Shown here: positions 1-12,799 of the stretch, in pieces
How the letters are laid out: each line of letters opens with the position of its first letter
Position numbering within the stretch: position 1 is the first letter of the stretch
DNA from: Welwitschia mirabilis
Lineage: Eukaryota > Gnetophyta > Gnetopsida > Welwitschiales
Direction of reading: 5' to 3'
NCBI GenBank assembly: GCA_051453625.1
Contig: JBOZIK010000001.1
Span: 135,929,955 to 135,993,954, forward strand
DNA: 64,000 bases
Position numbers and translations under genes: made by a program
Notes under the pieces: model-generated
The model's input: only the letters and a program-made list of their open reading frames with translations
Told to the model about the DNA's origin: nothing
Databases searched by the model: none

Positions 1-625
1 AATGCTAATAGTGCTAGTTAGGAAAGGTGGAAACACTAGTTGTTTAGAGATAAATAGTTTAAAAATGTATAAAGTTTATATTTGGATTATCATAAAATGA
101 TTTCAATTGTGGGGTTTCAAAAAATTTTAGTAGAAAATCAAATCAACTGTAGTGTATTAAATTTAACCTAAGAAAATAAACCCTATAGGTTTTTCATTTT
201 ATTAAAATTTTAACAAGAGAGTAAAAATAGAATGAAAATTAAAATTATAGAAATTTATAGAAAATAATAGAAACATACAAAAAAAATGTTAGAGTTAAAT
301 TTAGTTTTTTTTTCTTTTTTAATCTTAATTTTAGTTGAAACCTACAAGAAAGTTATTAGACTTACAATACAAAATATAGAATATAAAATATATTTTATAT
401 TAGAATTAAAAACTAAATAAAACTAAAAAAATGAGGCCAATTTGGGTTTCATTAGAAACAGACTAGTACCCACCATTAGAAGGGAAAAAACACACAAATG
501 AAAGAGAAAAGGATTAGCTTGGATATCACTAAAAAAGGACTAGTGCCTATTACTAGAAAAATAAAAATTAATTAGGAAAATTACAAGAATAAAATCACAT
601 ACTCTTAAAATCTATGGTGTCAATA
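1..625 (-). mobile_element. Start of the internal region of a minus-strand Athila-type element (cut by window edge)
   Basis: Read on the minus strand, this follows directly after the primer-binding site at 626-643, so it is the untranslated leader of an element that runs off the left edge. It is A/T-rich with T-runs (around 303-320) and holds no recognisable reading frame. The assignment rests only on position next to the primer site. Confidence 0.4.
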
Positions 626-643
626 CCCCTGACAATGGTGCCA
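626..643 (-). other. Athila-type primer-binding site (tRNA-Asp)
   Basis: The minus strand reads TGGCACCATTGTCAGGGG. The 3' end of plant tRNA-Asp(GTC) primes Athila elements, and the expected site (TGGCGCCGTTGCCGGGGA) differs from this mainly by transitions. An LTR relic lies immediately to the right, as required for a minus-strand element. Confidence 0.7.
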
Positions 644-644
644 A

Positions 645-1990
645 AATCTTATTCATGTTTTATAATGAACCGGATTTAACTTATTTTACACTTACTACCA
701 TTATTTCATAGGGATATATATGTAGTAGTTTTACAAAGAAAACATAATTAATTTAATTTATAATTGAAAGAAAAATAAAAATAAAAACTAGAAGCTTAAG
801 AATCTGTTAATTTTCACTTGGCAACATAAGGAAATGGAAGTTCTTGAAAATTCTAGTTAATTCATCCAATGCTTCACTTTTACTATAATAACTCCTATAT
901 TCCTAAAACATAACTAAAACATCAAGTTATTAAGACTTAGGCATGAAGGCATAATCTCATCTACCACCTAAATATTGGTGAGTTATCTAGTCCTTTTGAT
1001 CCTTCATAGCCCTTCTTAAGCATGGAAAGCATGAATGAATGTGCATAAGATCCATCAAATAATAGTAACTATGATATCTTAGAAGTAATTTCAAATAACC
1101 CACTTAGTAATAAAAGAACTTGGTAATAAAGTAGATTCATCTAAAGAGTAATAATATCAAACTAGTATGCATTAACAGTAAAAGAATGAAATATACTTAA
1201 GAACTAGTCTTACCTAAATATTGCTAATATTAAATGAATTATGCATTAATAATAAAAGGATGAAAAATTAATTCTTATATTAAAAATTGAAAACATATAT
1301 TACTTCAAAAGAAGAAAGGAAAATATAAAGCACTCCTCAACTATCCTTGAAATAATCCCTCCCTAAGAAAGATGATTAGAACAACATGATGATCTAGTGC
1401 TCTAAGTATTTCCCCACATTATCTAATTAACATGTCCATTACAATGGATGATTCAGGCCCTTTTATAAATGAGAAAAGGCTTAGAGAGCTTTTAATGATG
1501 TGTTAGATGGATAGTTATATAAGGAAGGTTCCTTAAGGATGGTTACATAAGGAGGAAGTTACAATTTTTTGCATGTAGCCATAGAGGAGAACTTTTTGTC
1601 TTCTAATGCAAGGAAGGTGGCCATATGTCTTATAACTACTAATGATGCTACTAATGAATGTCATATCATGTGCCTTCCACATAGTCATCCTTCTTATTAC
1701 CACATTGCATTACGATGTGTCCTTTTGCACTTCTACCCTATGTCATTAAGGTTTGATGTTTAATCTAGATTAACATCTAACTTATCCCATAAGTATAATT
1801 TAATTAATTCTTCAAATAAGTATAGGAACATAAGTTTTTCATCAATCTACTTTATAAATCTAGTGGAACAAGTAGTCTTGAATGACAGCGCTAGTGTTGT
1901 TTGCTAGAATTCTTTCAAATTTTGCAATGTTATTTAAAATCAAGTGATAAACCTACTAATGTTAGGAGGAAATCTTATATTTTCATGAAA
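645..1990 (-). mobile_element. Athila-type LTR relic (left boundary set by primer site, right boundary approximate)
   Basis: The block 940-1000, read on the minus strand, matches 45240-45300 of the LTR at 44.2-45.6 kb: both carry an 'aggactagat..ctaactcaccaat' stretch followed by 'gatgagattatgcc'. The 1450-1560 segment also resembles that LTR's 44740-44820 segment in reverse. It ends next to the primer site at 626-643. The outer end is not resolved. The 64-codon open frame at 1569-1763 has no family resemblance and is probably chance. Confidence 0.5.
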
Positions 1991-2929
1991 AATGATAAAA
2001 ATAGTGAAATAAATCATTTTATGATAAATCAATAAATTAAATATCTTTACCTATGTAAAATTAACCAACTATACTTGCTTGAAATCTCAATATTTGCATG
2101 TAAACAATAAGTTCTAGGGTATAGCTTTAGATAGTGAATTGGAGAAGTATAATGTAAAAAACTAGAATATAAAATTCTAGGAGGGGTATGGGGAAAACAT
2201 ACTACATGAAAGGGTAGATAATTTTATAGGAGTAACAAACATACAGGCAATCATTAATCTCTCTAATTAAGTAAGTAGAAATATCAATCATATAGGTAGG
2301 TTTTTGTGTTGCTACATATTACACAATTTCTTCTCATATCTTTAACATAGTCTCTTTTATGTTTATTCTTTTTCATAGTTTTATTTTAAAATTTAGAGCT
2401 TTGTTTTCTTCATAGTTTTCATTTTTATTTTTTCTTTACCATAATATGATTTTAACATAGAATTTCTAATAGAAACTACTACAACTTCAAAGTAAAACTC
2501 TTTTATGTGATAATGTCTATAAGAAATGAAAAATGGTGTATGGAAATAATGAATGGAAAATAGAAAAATCAAAAACTAATGAGGTATACTAATTTATTTT
2601 ATTATGATTGAAGTAAATGATAAAATGAAGCATTAAAGTTGTGTTAAAATGTGTACTAATACTCTTCATAATACTAATACATTAATAATATTAAAAATAT
2701 TGCATCATTTCATATTAATCAATATGACATAATGAAGTGGTTCTAAGGTAATTAAATTATTTGAGAAGAGTGTATCAAAAAATAAAAAAAGTACATGCAT
2801 AAATTATTATTTAGGTATGAAGGTATCTTAGTATATAACATTGGCATGGGATAAATTATCTAGTGCTACTAGATTAGAAGTAAAAAAATATTGGGTTAGA
2901 TTCAAGGGATTCTTCAAGATTAATAAAAG
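1991..2929. other. No gene seen
   Basis: A/T-rich sequence between an Athila LTR relic and an Athila integrase relic. It would be the 3' untranslated part of the element carrying the integrase if the two belong together. No motif or long open frame is visible. Confidence 0.4.
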
Positions 2930-4080
2930 TGTTTCTTGACTTGTTCTTATGATATATTTTTAATGTTTGATCACTTAGTGTAAACTGACTATCCTCAGTT
3001 AGGTTTATAATGAATATACTCTTATTCTAATTTATTTTTAGTACCTTAAAAGATCCTTTCCTCTTAGTAACTAGATTTTTAATAAACTTATGTAATCTCT
3101 TCTTATATAATAAAATTTTTCATCAAGGTTAAGATTCCACCTTTTAATCTTCTTATCATGGTGATATTTAATAACGTTTTTATGATTCATTATTGGCTTG
3201 ATATCTGATATTGCTTAATCTCTTAAGTTTTTGAATCTATTTTTGAATGTTATCTTCATTGTTGATTGTTGAGATTTAATTTTTGCATTAATTTTCAAGA
3301 CTCATGTTGATACTCTACTAGTAATAGGCATCACTTTCTACAAAGGACTTGATATAGAGTGTAACATAATGAATTTCTTCATGTCATCTTATAAGCCCAT
3401 AGTATATCATTTAATTTTTTATACCACTTTTTATTTCAATTAACTATCTTAACTAATATTCTTTTAATCTTTTGGTTGAAATTTTCAACTTTGTTCTTTA
3501 TCTATGGATGATAGATAGTTATAGTCTTATGCATAATTCTTTCTAGTTTTATTAGCTTCTATATGATTTGGTTAATAAATTATATTCCTTAATCACTAAT
3601 AAGGACTCATGATGGTCAACATATTCTAAAATATATCCTTTAAGGAATATGATAATAGCCTTGACATTATTATTTTTTGTTGCTTTAGCTTATACCCATT
3701 TTATAACATACTCAACACATACAATGATGTATTAATATTAATTTGATTTAGGAAAAGATCCTACAAAGTTAATTATCCAAAAATCAAATGATTCACCTTC
3801 TAAGATCATATTCATGAACATATTCTCTTTCTTAAAGAGTTCTAATCATTGGTAATAATCATATTCTGTGACATACTCATGAAAATCCTTAAATGGAATT
3901 GTCTAGTAAAATATATTTCATAAGATATAATAAGCTATCTTATCTTTATGAAAATGGTCTTCATAGTTATTATCATGACATATTCGTGAAATCTTAGATT
4001 GATTGCACTTGCAAACAAAGGATCATGCAATTTTATCTTTGCAATGTGATATAGGAAATGGCTTTTTTTTTTTAAAAATA
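2930..4080 (-). pseudogene. Athila-lineage Ty3/gypsy integrase, decayed
   Basis: The minus strand encodes the integrase core and C-terminus. In order it shows a zinc-domain tail (HEYVTEYDYYQ, near 3840-3890), the first catalytic region (FDFWIINFVGSF, near 3760-3790), YIIVCVEYVIKWV, the second Asp in LISD (codon 3592-3594), and YHP followed by KNKVEN with the catalytic Glu at 3484-3486. The Asp-to-Glu spacing is exactly x35. The first catalytic Asp is now Asn (codon 3768-3770). Several stops sit where Gln is expected, for example after YHP. A C-terminal tail near 2950-3050 (GSFKVLKI, then FTLSDQTLKIYH) matches the usual end of Athila pol. It cannot make an active enzyme. Confidence 0.85.
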
Positions 4081-4439
4081 AATAATTGCTTATTCTTACT
4101 TAACCAATATGAGGTAACCTTAAAGGGAGATAAATAGTTGGGAATTCTTGTGTAAAAAGGGTCCTTTCAATAGAAGTTATTGTATATTACAAATTACTTC
4201 TTGAGCATGAAATAACTAGAATGAACATACGGATTAGACTATTATTATTCATATTTTTATTTGCATTTGTATTTATCTTTTCATAAATAGTTGTCTACTA
4301 AAGTGATGTTGGCATTCCTATTAATCCTTCTTCAGCTAAGTTGGATTTATATAGTTTTATTAAGTAAGTAAATTTCCCTTGTTAAAATTCATTTCTTTCT
4401 AACACAAAAACCAATTCTTAAGAAGGAAATGAAATACTT

Positions 4440-4775
4440 TCTCCCATAGATATGGTCACGTTGTGAGGTTTAAAATCTTTAACTACTTTTTTAAAAGTGG
4501 AGTGACATATAGTTTCCACTTTCATATTATTAAGAGATGTCCCTATGTAAAAATGTCAATAAAATAAGGTACATTAAAATCGATCATTAGTTTGTTAGAA
4601 CTATCTTCCTTTAATTTGAGCTCATCTAACTAGGATAAATATTTGATCCTTCCTAAGTTTAAGAGAGCTCTTAGTTCATCATTAAAGAAAGGAGAATTAA
4701 AAGTTACATTCTATCCTCTTTATATGAATTAATAAATTCCTTTAGTTAGGTTGTGTTCAATAGTCATTTTCTTTC
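4440..4775 (-). pseudogene. Unassigned coding-like stretch, probably part of the same retrotransposon
   Basis: The minus strand stays nearly open for about 110 codons with one frameshift (near 4535). It contains segments such as NDELRALLNLGRIKYLS, LDELKLKEDSSNKLMIDF, VPYFIDIF and KPHNVTISMGESISFPS. The amino-acid mix looks like real protein and the stops fall at probable former Gln codons. I cannot match it to gag, protease, RT or RNase H. Its position just upstream of the integrase on the same strand suggests it belongs to that element, but this is inference. Confidence 0.4.
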
Positions 4776-5658
4776 AAATTATAATGTTTGAGGTTTTGAC
4801 TATTATTCTTTAACTTCAGGATAAATGGATCTCTCGAAATTACCCTATATTTTTTATATTGATTCTATATAAATTTGTATCTCTAGTTTTTATGACATAT
4901 CATGATGATATTGATTCTTTTATTTTTCTAAATTAAGAAATTGTATGGATTAAATGTTAAGAAGTTGAACCTCTATTTTATTTTGGTTGCTTATTAGTCT
5001 TCTCTTTAAATTTAATCATGTATAATTATTTTTTAATTTGTAAAAAATTTCATTAAGTAAACCTTAAAATTATCATCATGATATAGTAACTTCTGCTAGA
5101 AAAATTTTATTTAATTTAAATCTTTAAATTGTATTAAGTATTTTAAGAATGATAAGCTACACTAATTTTATAATTAATTCCTTGAATTCACTTGTCCCGA
5201 TATTCAATTACTTTGCTTCAAATAATATTTATGTATTCTTTCTTCTAAGATCCTTTTATTTTCTTGGTATTGTACCTATCATAACAAAGAAAACCATAAG
5301 TAATTTTAAAAAATTTTTATTTTATAAAAAATAGAAAATACTAGAAATGATAAAAATATAATGAATAACAGAATGAATAATAAAATCAAATAAACTAAAA
5401 ATTAAAAAAATGAAACAATAAAAGGAAATGAAAAGTTTTCAAAATGAAAAATAAAAATAAGAGGAAAGTACAAATGAAAAACAAAATTCTAAAAGATTAT
5501 TAAGTAAATATAAAAAGCAAGTAAGGTAGAAAAATAAAGATTTGAAATGAAAAGAAAGAATTGCTATAACTTCTTAAAAAAGACTCAAGGTAGAGCTTAG
5601 AATCTTGGAAATAAAGGAAATTAACTTAATGTATTTCAAGTTTAAAATCATAAATTTA

Positions 5659-5676
5659 TCACTAGTAATGATGCCA
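5659..5676 (-). other. Second Athila-type primer-binding site
   Basis: The minus strand reads TGGCATCATTACTAGTGA. It differs from the tRNA-Asp-complementary site at seven positions, six of them transitions. A-rich leader-like sequence follows on the minus strand (5640 down to 5340). No LTR homologous to the one at 645-1990 was recognised to the right, so the LTR here is either a different subfamily or too decayed. Confidence 0.5.
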
Positions 5677-7525
5677 TAATGTTGAAGAGATTGGGAAATT
5701 AGTTAAGGTAATCAACAACTAAACTATCATATTTCATGAAAGCTATTAGATATGGATTTAAAATAATAAAAATTAGGCTTGAGTTAATCACACATTAGTA
5801 ATAATTTATTTAAATTAATGAATGAAAATAATTTAAATAAAATTAAAACTTCATTATCAAAGTAAGAGCAAAAAGTGCAATTAATTTCAACATTCACATG
5901 TACCTAAAAATGAAGATTAATGATATTGATTCTATAATGTTAATAATTTTTCATCTTATTAATATTGTATTTTAAAATAAAGATGTTTAATTTTATCAAT
6001 TACTTCCCTTATAAACCTTTAAATGGATAACATATCATAGAATGAAAAATAGATAACAACTCACATTAGGAATTACATCATGCATTGAACTAGTTATATA
6101 TATGAAAAATCAATAAGAAATGTACATGAATAAGTGAGAATAGAGAGAATTTAAATTATACATCCCTTGGTAACTCTTGTATTCTACTTAACATTATAAT
6201 AATGATAGAAAAATAAAGAAAAGTTATAAATAAGATCAACTAACTAAGGCCCTTGATTCAAGCATTTTCTAGTATCACTTCAAGAAAGAAGCCTCAAATG
6301 AAGTAAAAGTCATGAAATAAAATAGCCAAAAGTACTAATGAAAAATGAAAATCAAGATTTAAAATAAATATAATTAAATTTAAAGAGGAATTAAAATGAA
6401 TTTTCTAAATGAAATAAACTATATTAAATCTTTGTTCCCCAATAGAACAGATCATATTTATAATGGGATTATAAAGGTAATTACAAAAAAATACAAATAG
6501 GATTATTGTTAAATCAAATATGGATAGGTAAAATTTGGAGTGAGGATAAATTTAACATCATTTTTTATCTTTGAATTCTTGTAATTTTATTAAAAATCCT
6601 TATTATAATTCTTATTACTAAGCTATAGCTTCCAATAAAATCACTTTCTTTATCACTAATCTATTGCATGCTTTAGAAAAATTTGGTGTTGAGAAATTAG
6701 GGTTAGATTATGCTTTAAATTTGAGTCTCTCTTATCAATTCATGATAATCCTAATAACTTAGTTACATGATTTACATTATCTCTTGCCAATAAGTTATCC
6801 TTATCACATTCTATTACTATGTAATAAATTTAAGATACTCTTTTAATTATCTCTAGGTGATAAGTTGTTTAAACTATTTCTAGTGTTTTTTTAATTATTT
6901 CTAATTGATAAAAGTAGTTGTGCTTATTATTACATAATTATTGTATGGTTATAAGACAAGAAAACCATTAAAATAACATTATGATGGGCTTGTTACTAGG
7001 TGTTAATCTTGTGAGTATAAGAAGTAAAAAATATGCCTAAGCATTTAAAGATTTTTGTAAATTTCAGTGAACATATTTTCTTATATGATTTTTTTTTCAA
7101 TTTTATAATAACATTGTTATAATCCAAATTTCATGATGAAATTAATGTAAAATATATTTGTAAATGGTAACTTTGTAATGTTATAGATCTCCTAACATGA
7201 TGATCTCTAGTTTTTTATGAGAAAGGATTCTTTAGAGCTTATCAAACTTTTGCATTATATTTTGATCATTCTTCTTATCCTCCTTAAAAATATCTAGTCC
7301 TCATTTCTTTATATATGAGATATAGTCTCTATAAATTCCCTTTTCTCTTGGGAGTAAGAAGGACCTACTGTCATTGCTCTTCATTAAGGTGGAAGCGATA
7401 CTAGTCTTGCCTCCTCTTCCTTCCCTTATTTTTCTTAGTCTTAATCTCTAAAAGTTCTCACTTTTCCTTTTAATTCCTAATTTGGCTTATCATACCTTAT
7501 CTTTGTAATCTATTTATTAAAAATA

Positions 7526-7535
7526 NNNNNNNNNN
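7526..7535. other. Assembly gap (10 N)
   Basis: Ten unknown bases. The size is probably a placeholder; see the 10-N gap at 51589, where the true missing length is about one base. Confidence 0.95.
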
Positions 7536-8234
7536 TCTGTAGCCCTACCATTACACCACTTAACATGAAAAGATTCACTATCATTTACAATTTGTAAGAA
7601 ATCACTTTCAATAATAGGGAGGGGAATGTTTTATTTTTACTTCTTACCTATTTAATTATATAATTATTTTATAAATTTTAAATCATATACATGCAAGCTA
7701 AGGAAGTGGAGTAGGCAAAATAAACATGAAAGGAAGAATATGCATCTTTTATGATAAATCTAACAATGCTAACTAATTTTTGAATAATAATTTATATGGG
7801 ATATTTCTTTATCTATTTTGAATATTAAATATTTCCTTACATAATAAACAAAAGGAATTTTTCTAATGTGAATGAATGAAAATCTAGATTAGGGGATCTC
7901 AAGCTCTAAATCTCAAACTATGTGTGATGGAAATAGTAGTAGCTAATCATTGTAGAAAGTTTTCATTGATCTTATTTTCATTTTGAACTTTCTTCCTATT
8001 TACTTACATGTACTAAAGACATGTTGATGTAAAATTCTTTCACCTCCCTTGGCAAGTAGATCTTTTCACTTTATTCCCTTAGATGTCCCTAATCTCTACT
8101 ATTCATTTTCTCCATGTATGTAGTAGTAAACTAATTGGTGAAATGTCCAAACACTTCTTATATGATTAAGTCTTTAGTCACTTCTAATATGTTGGCTCTA
8201 GCTAATAGGCTATAATAAAAATAAAGTAACAATA

Positions 8235-8291
8235 NNNNNNNNNNNNNNNNNNNNNNNNNNNNNNNNNNNNNNNNNNNNNNNNNNNNNNNNN
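8235..8291. other. Assembly gap (57 N)
   Basis: Unknown bases inside unannotated A/T-rich DNA. Confidence 0.95.
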
Positions 8292-9777
8292 AGATGCTTA
8301 GGATCATAAACACTTGGATCTAGAAAACACGGTGCTAGGGGGTATTGTAAGATGATGATGGTACTAATGGGAGTGATGATAATATTAGATAAAATGAAAG
8401 GATGTGGGTCAATAAGGGAGAATTAAAGATATGACAATGTGGATTTAGATATTAAGTAGGAGGCATTAGTTATAAGTGTTAAAAAAACAATGGTATTAGA
8501 GTAACTAATAGTGACATGCTTGGAACTATGTAGAAGTGGTAGGATGAGGTTAGCATAGATTGAACATGGTAGATTCTTGGTAATGAAACTAGTAGTAGTG
8601 TAAAATAGTAGGTTTTGAGCTAATTTCTTATATATAAAAGGATAAATCTAGACCACTAATTTAGTTGGATAAATGGATACATAAGATTAAAGATGATATG
8701 AATGAAGGCTAAAGTTTAAAATTATGTTTTCTAGTGTGTCTTATATGATGTAAATTTACTTTGGATTAGGATTTAAACCTCATAAAGATAAGTTTGAACT
8801 TGGAAACATGAGTGAAAAATGAGATGCAATTTTAACTTCATGCATTTTCTTTTCTACATAAGATCATCTAATGTATTAACCTATAATCACACACATAATT
8901 TAAAGACTAATTAAAATAATTAATTACAATTCATACTAGCTTTATGAATCTAGTATAAATCATTTAAAATCATCACTTATAATATTGTCAATTAGGTAAG
9001 GCCTTAAATTACATTTATTTCCTAAGCAAGAGATCTTATTCTAGTAAAACATAAAATATAGAATATAAGGTAGTAAACTAATTACATAAATAAACTAAAA
9101 ACAATTTAAATTCTAGAAATTTATTTTAACCAATACTTTTAACATTACTATGATAAGATTTAATCTAGTTTTTGGTGTATGTGTAATGTAATGTATTTTC
9201 ATTATTCATTCACTTTACCCCTAAAAATCCATTACAAAGATTAAAGAAAGGCATCATTAATGTAAAATAAATTCTTTCAAATTCATTTCTAACCCTAATA
9301 TACACAAATCATAGATCATCCATGTATTAAATCTAAGCTAAAGTAAAACTTGAATGTGATGACATAAAAGATGTCTAACTATGTCTTAAACTATACTCAT
9401 TAAGATAGTGATCATTTATGTTTTCATATCCTATTCCCCTATGCTAGATTATAATCACATAGGTTTAAATGTTTGAGGACTAGTACAACTTATACATTCC
9501 TATGTTGGTTACCTAGTTTTCAAAAATAATTCCCAATAGGAACATATGTCATCCCAATAATAGATCATGTTAATATGAAAGCCTTTAATCTACATAATAT
9601 TTGATATTTTCCATGTAAATGGAGGTCTCATACATATAGAGTATTTCATCCCTATGGTATGAGTTAATGGCATGTCAGTGCTTATTATATAGGATGTATA
9701 TCTTTATTATAGAAGATGTTTTCATTTATTTTTATTTTTATTCTTTCTACTTTTCCCTATCTCATTTTTCTTTTTCG

Positions 9778-9797
9778 TTTTTTTTTTTTTTTTTTTT
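9778..9797 (+). repeat. Poly-T run (20 T)
   Basis: Uninterrupted T20 just upstream of the CT microsatellite. It could be the poly-A tail of a minus-strand retroposon, but no element body was recognised beside it. Confidence 0.8.
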
Positions 9798-9856
9798 GTG
9801 GAGGTGTTCATTTTATAATGGAGGTTTTTAACTTATACAATGTGTATTTCATATGA

Positions 9857-9860
<4 letters not shown>

Positions 9861-9916
<56 letters not shown>

Positions 9917-10099
9917 CTCTCTCNNNNNNNNNNNNNNNNNNNNNNNNNNNNNNNNNNNNNNNNNNNNNNNNNNNNNNNNNNNNNNNNNNNNNNNNNNNNN
10001 NNNNNNNNNNNNNNNNNNNNNNNNNNNNNNNNNNNNNNNNNNNNNNNNNNNNNNNNNNNNNNNNNNNNNNNNNNNNNNNNNNNNNNNNNNNNNNNNNNN

Positions 10100-10174
<75 letters not shown>

Positions 10175-10231
10175 TATACACACTCACATACACTTTCACT
10201 CTCACTCTCACTCTCTCATACACACACACAC
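9861..10231 (+). repeat. (CT)n / (CA)n compound microsatellite with internal gap
   Basis: Nearly pure CT dinucleotides run from 9861 to 9923 (one G interruption) and from 10100 to 10152. They are followed by CA repeats at 10154-10174 and about 10220-10231, with CACTCA-type variants between. The 176-N gap (9924-10099) sits inside the CT tract, so its true length is unknown. Open frames through it on both strands are repeat artefacts. Confidence 0.97.
9924..10099. other. Assembly gap (176 N) inside CT microsatellite
   Basis: CT repeat on both sides; almost certainly unresolved microsatellite. Confidence 0.95.
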
Positions 10232-10261
10232 ATTATATAAAGATCTTTATTCATATTCTTA

Positions 10262-11050
10262 AAGTATAAAATTTCACATCCATAGTTATTTTTATAGGTT
10301 TATTTAAGCCTATGATAACCTCAAAATTTGTATAGAATATCATGTATGGTATGCATAACAAAATATAAAAAATGTACTTAAGAAATCATTCATTAAATTA
10401 GTCCCAAGTTGAATAAATAATGGGAGGTACCTTAAAGATTAAACTTTTACATGATGAATTAAGTGATCTACATACTTGTAGAGATTTTGGTTTTATCTAA
10501 TAATAAATTCTAGATCTTAACATTATTAAAACTATCTCTCTTTAGTAACATGAATTTTAACTTTATTTACCTTTTTATATTCTTTCATTTCTTATAGTTA
10601 TAACTTAAGGGAATAGGGCTAGGGTCATTACTTTGGTATATATTCATGAAGATTTTTTAAGTATTTAGTCATTAACTTTAAAAGAATGATTATCTCTACG
10701 AAGAAATATTCCAAAACTTGAAAATATTTAATCCACTTAATACATGTAAATTAAGAACGTTTAAAGTCTTAAACCATATAATAAGAATAGGATATTAGGT
10801 TCAAAGTATTTCTTATTAACGTATGATAATAATAAGCTTTCATTCTTTGTTATTCAATTTTTTTATTTTATAGTTCCATTTCTAAGTTCTTTAACACTCA
10901 TGAAAACTCTTAAGTAAAAGGTTATTTTTGTGGTGCACTTGGTAAAGGTTTAAATGATTGAAATTACTTTAAAGGATAAGTGTGAGTTTTTCATGAGGTT
11001 TTCGAATAGGTGATATTTTAGTAGGATAAAGATTCAAACATTTAATTTTT
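10262..11050. other. No gene recognised
   Basis: On the minus strand this lies just downstream of a protease relic, where RT would be expected, but I see no RT motif. It may be a decayed or deleted pol region. Confidence 0.35.
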
Positions 11051-11059
11051 ATTACTTTC

Positions 11060-11620
11060 AACTAAGTGCAAGTCTTCTAACTCACCAATGAGGTTCTTTT
11101 TCATTACACTGAAAACCTATAATTGTGTATCTATATTTTGAAAAAACATTTCTAATACTCCATTTCTAAGGTTGATAAGGGAATTAGAGGAGTATAGGAG
11201 TGGTATTCATAAGATAAGAAAAAATTCATTTAGGTTGTCCTCCATTTCTAAAAGCACAAGGTCCATTGCATAGTAAAACTTATTTATTTATATTAAATCA
11301 AAATGTCTTCTACTATTTTTTTAAAAACTTTTTTTTGAGTAACTAGCTAGTTGCAAGGTCAATGTAGTCTTCTTTAATCTTTTCAATTCTAACTATTTAT
11401 GCAATTAATAAATAATCAAGTTCAAACTATCTTCCAAATATAATAAGGGTCTATCTATCCTCTTATTGCTTATGATTTATGAAATTTTTAAGAAATCAAG
11501 ATGTGTAAACTTTGGCAAAGCTCATTTTGAATTATGAGACTTATTTTTTGGGGTAGAAAGGAACTCTTTTTAAGATTTATTTTTCTCTTTATGATGTATA
11601 AATATTTAATTAATTTGACA
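11060..11620 (-). pseudogene. Ty3/gypsy aspartic protease region, decayed
   Basis: The minus strand holds the typical C-terminal half of a retrotransposon protease of the Athila/Tat group. It reads KKIVEDILI (near 11300), then LVLLEMEDNLNEF, then IPLLYSSNSLINLRNGVLEM where the family has its 'RPFLATA..LI..R.G' block, then VFSVMKKNLIGELEDLHLVE. The segment upstream to 11620 is weakly protease-like. The catalytic Asp-Ser/Thr-Gly is not visible. At least three stops and frame changes are present. Together with the gag relic at 12180-12790 it forms one minus-strand gag-protease remnant. Confidence 0.7.
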
Positions 11621-12179
11621 TAGTATGAAACTTTTTTAATTGCATTCCAAAGTGCAACATATATTTCCAGTTATTTAAAAAAATTAGATATTCTTCTTTA
11701 AGTCATTTATTCCCTAATGATGTAAGGCATTTCAAAAATAGAACATTCTATAAATTATCATATTTAAATCTCTCCATGTCATCCTCTTTATTTTTCTTAA
11801 CTTTAGATGTATATTGAGATAAGGGATTAGATGTAGAAGAGCCTTCCTTAGATGATTGGACATGTTTACTTATTAGGTACTACTTCTAAGTGAGGTAGTA
11901 CTAATACCCTTAACTTCTCCTTGTTGTTAAATAGTTTTGACACACTTTATGTTGTAAATAAGTTTGTTTCGAAGCTTTTTCCTTTTCTCTCTTACTAAAT
12001 GTTATCAATATGTGGTTTATAGTCTGAGAAAGTTAGTTCATTCCTTATTCTACACAATGAAAAATTTGAGATGTCTCATTATTGATTTTAGACTTTTTGT
12101 TAGTAATAGTCTCTTAGATTCTTATGAATTATTTTATAATGTTCACTAGTAATATAATTTAAGGTTTACTATGTAGTTT

Positions 12180-12790
12180 TAAAATGGATTATTTATTTCG
12201 TAAGTCTTCCATGAAAATCGAAGGTGGATTTTCTAATTTGAGTTGTAATAATCTCCAAAGAGAAATGATGATTTCTATTATTATTATTATTGTTATTATC
12301 CTAAAATGGATCCTAAAATGGATCATTTGATTATATAGTATTCAACTATTTAGTTATAATCTCTTTCTAATGTGAAATATATTGATACTTATCAGTTTCG
12401 TTCTCATTTAAAGTATATATAGCATATATAGCTTTTCCACTATTTGTTTTGACTACTAATCTCTTAAATATGTCATTTAACTTCTTCAGTAATAATATTT
12501 TTTCATCCATATTATATAGTCCTCATCCTATGATTTTAGAATGTTTGTTGAATACTTCATTATTTCTAGAAGTTATTTTCTAATTTTTAGATCTCTTAGC
12601 TATGTTTTCCCAAGCTTTCCATGATTTATTTGGCTCTTTAGATGTGAAATTTCTATCACCCATCATCTCTATTAGTTGCATACTTAATGTACTTATTCCT
12701 TTATCAAAAAAACTGAATAATCTCTAATCCTTAGAACTATATTATGGACAACACTTTAATAAGTCTTTAAAAATACTTAAAGGTCTTTTA
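12180..12790 (-). pseudogene. Ty3/gypsy gag fragment, decayed
   Basis: On the minus strand a near-open frame reads MQLIEMMGDRNFTSKEPNKS, then WKAWENIAKRSKN, and further on LYNMDEKILLLKKLNDIFKR. This is the pattern of the gag C-terminal half in Athila/Tat elements: a 'LI..M..G.F..K.P.EAW....IA' block followed by a helical linker. A stretch of Asn codons follows (12278-12295). No zinc knuckle is seen. Stops replace probable Trp and Gln codons. It lies in the correct order and strand relative to the protease at 11060-11620. Confidence 0.6.
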
Positions 12791-12799
12791 GAACAGTTC

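Larger units (their letters stand above)
5690..9777. other. Decayed A/T-rich repeat DNA, no gene recognised
   Basis: No domain or open frame longer than about 60 codons could be supported on either strand. The part beside 5676 should be an LTR if the primer site is real. Two assembly gaps fall here (7526-7535 and 8235-8291). Confidence 0.4.

Noticed and set aside
1569-1763. 64-codon frame with Cys/His residues
   Set aside because: Lies in an Athila LTR relic, has no spaced zinc-finger pattern, and starts without supporting context.
9808-10269. Four open frames on both strands through the CT/CA microsatellite
   Set aside because: Arg-Glu and Ser-Leu dipeptide runs made by the dinucleotide repeat and the unknown bases; not genes.
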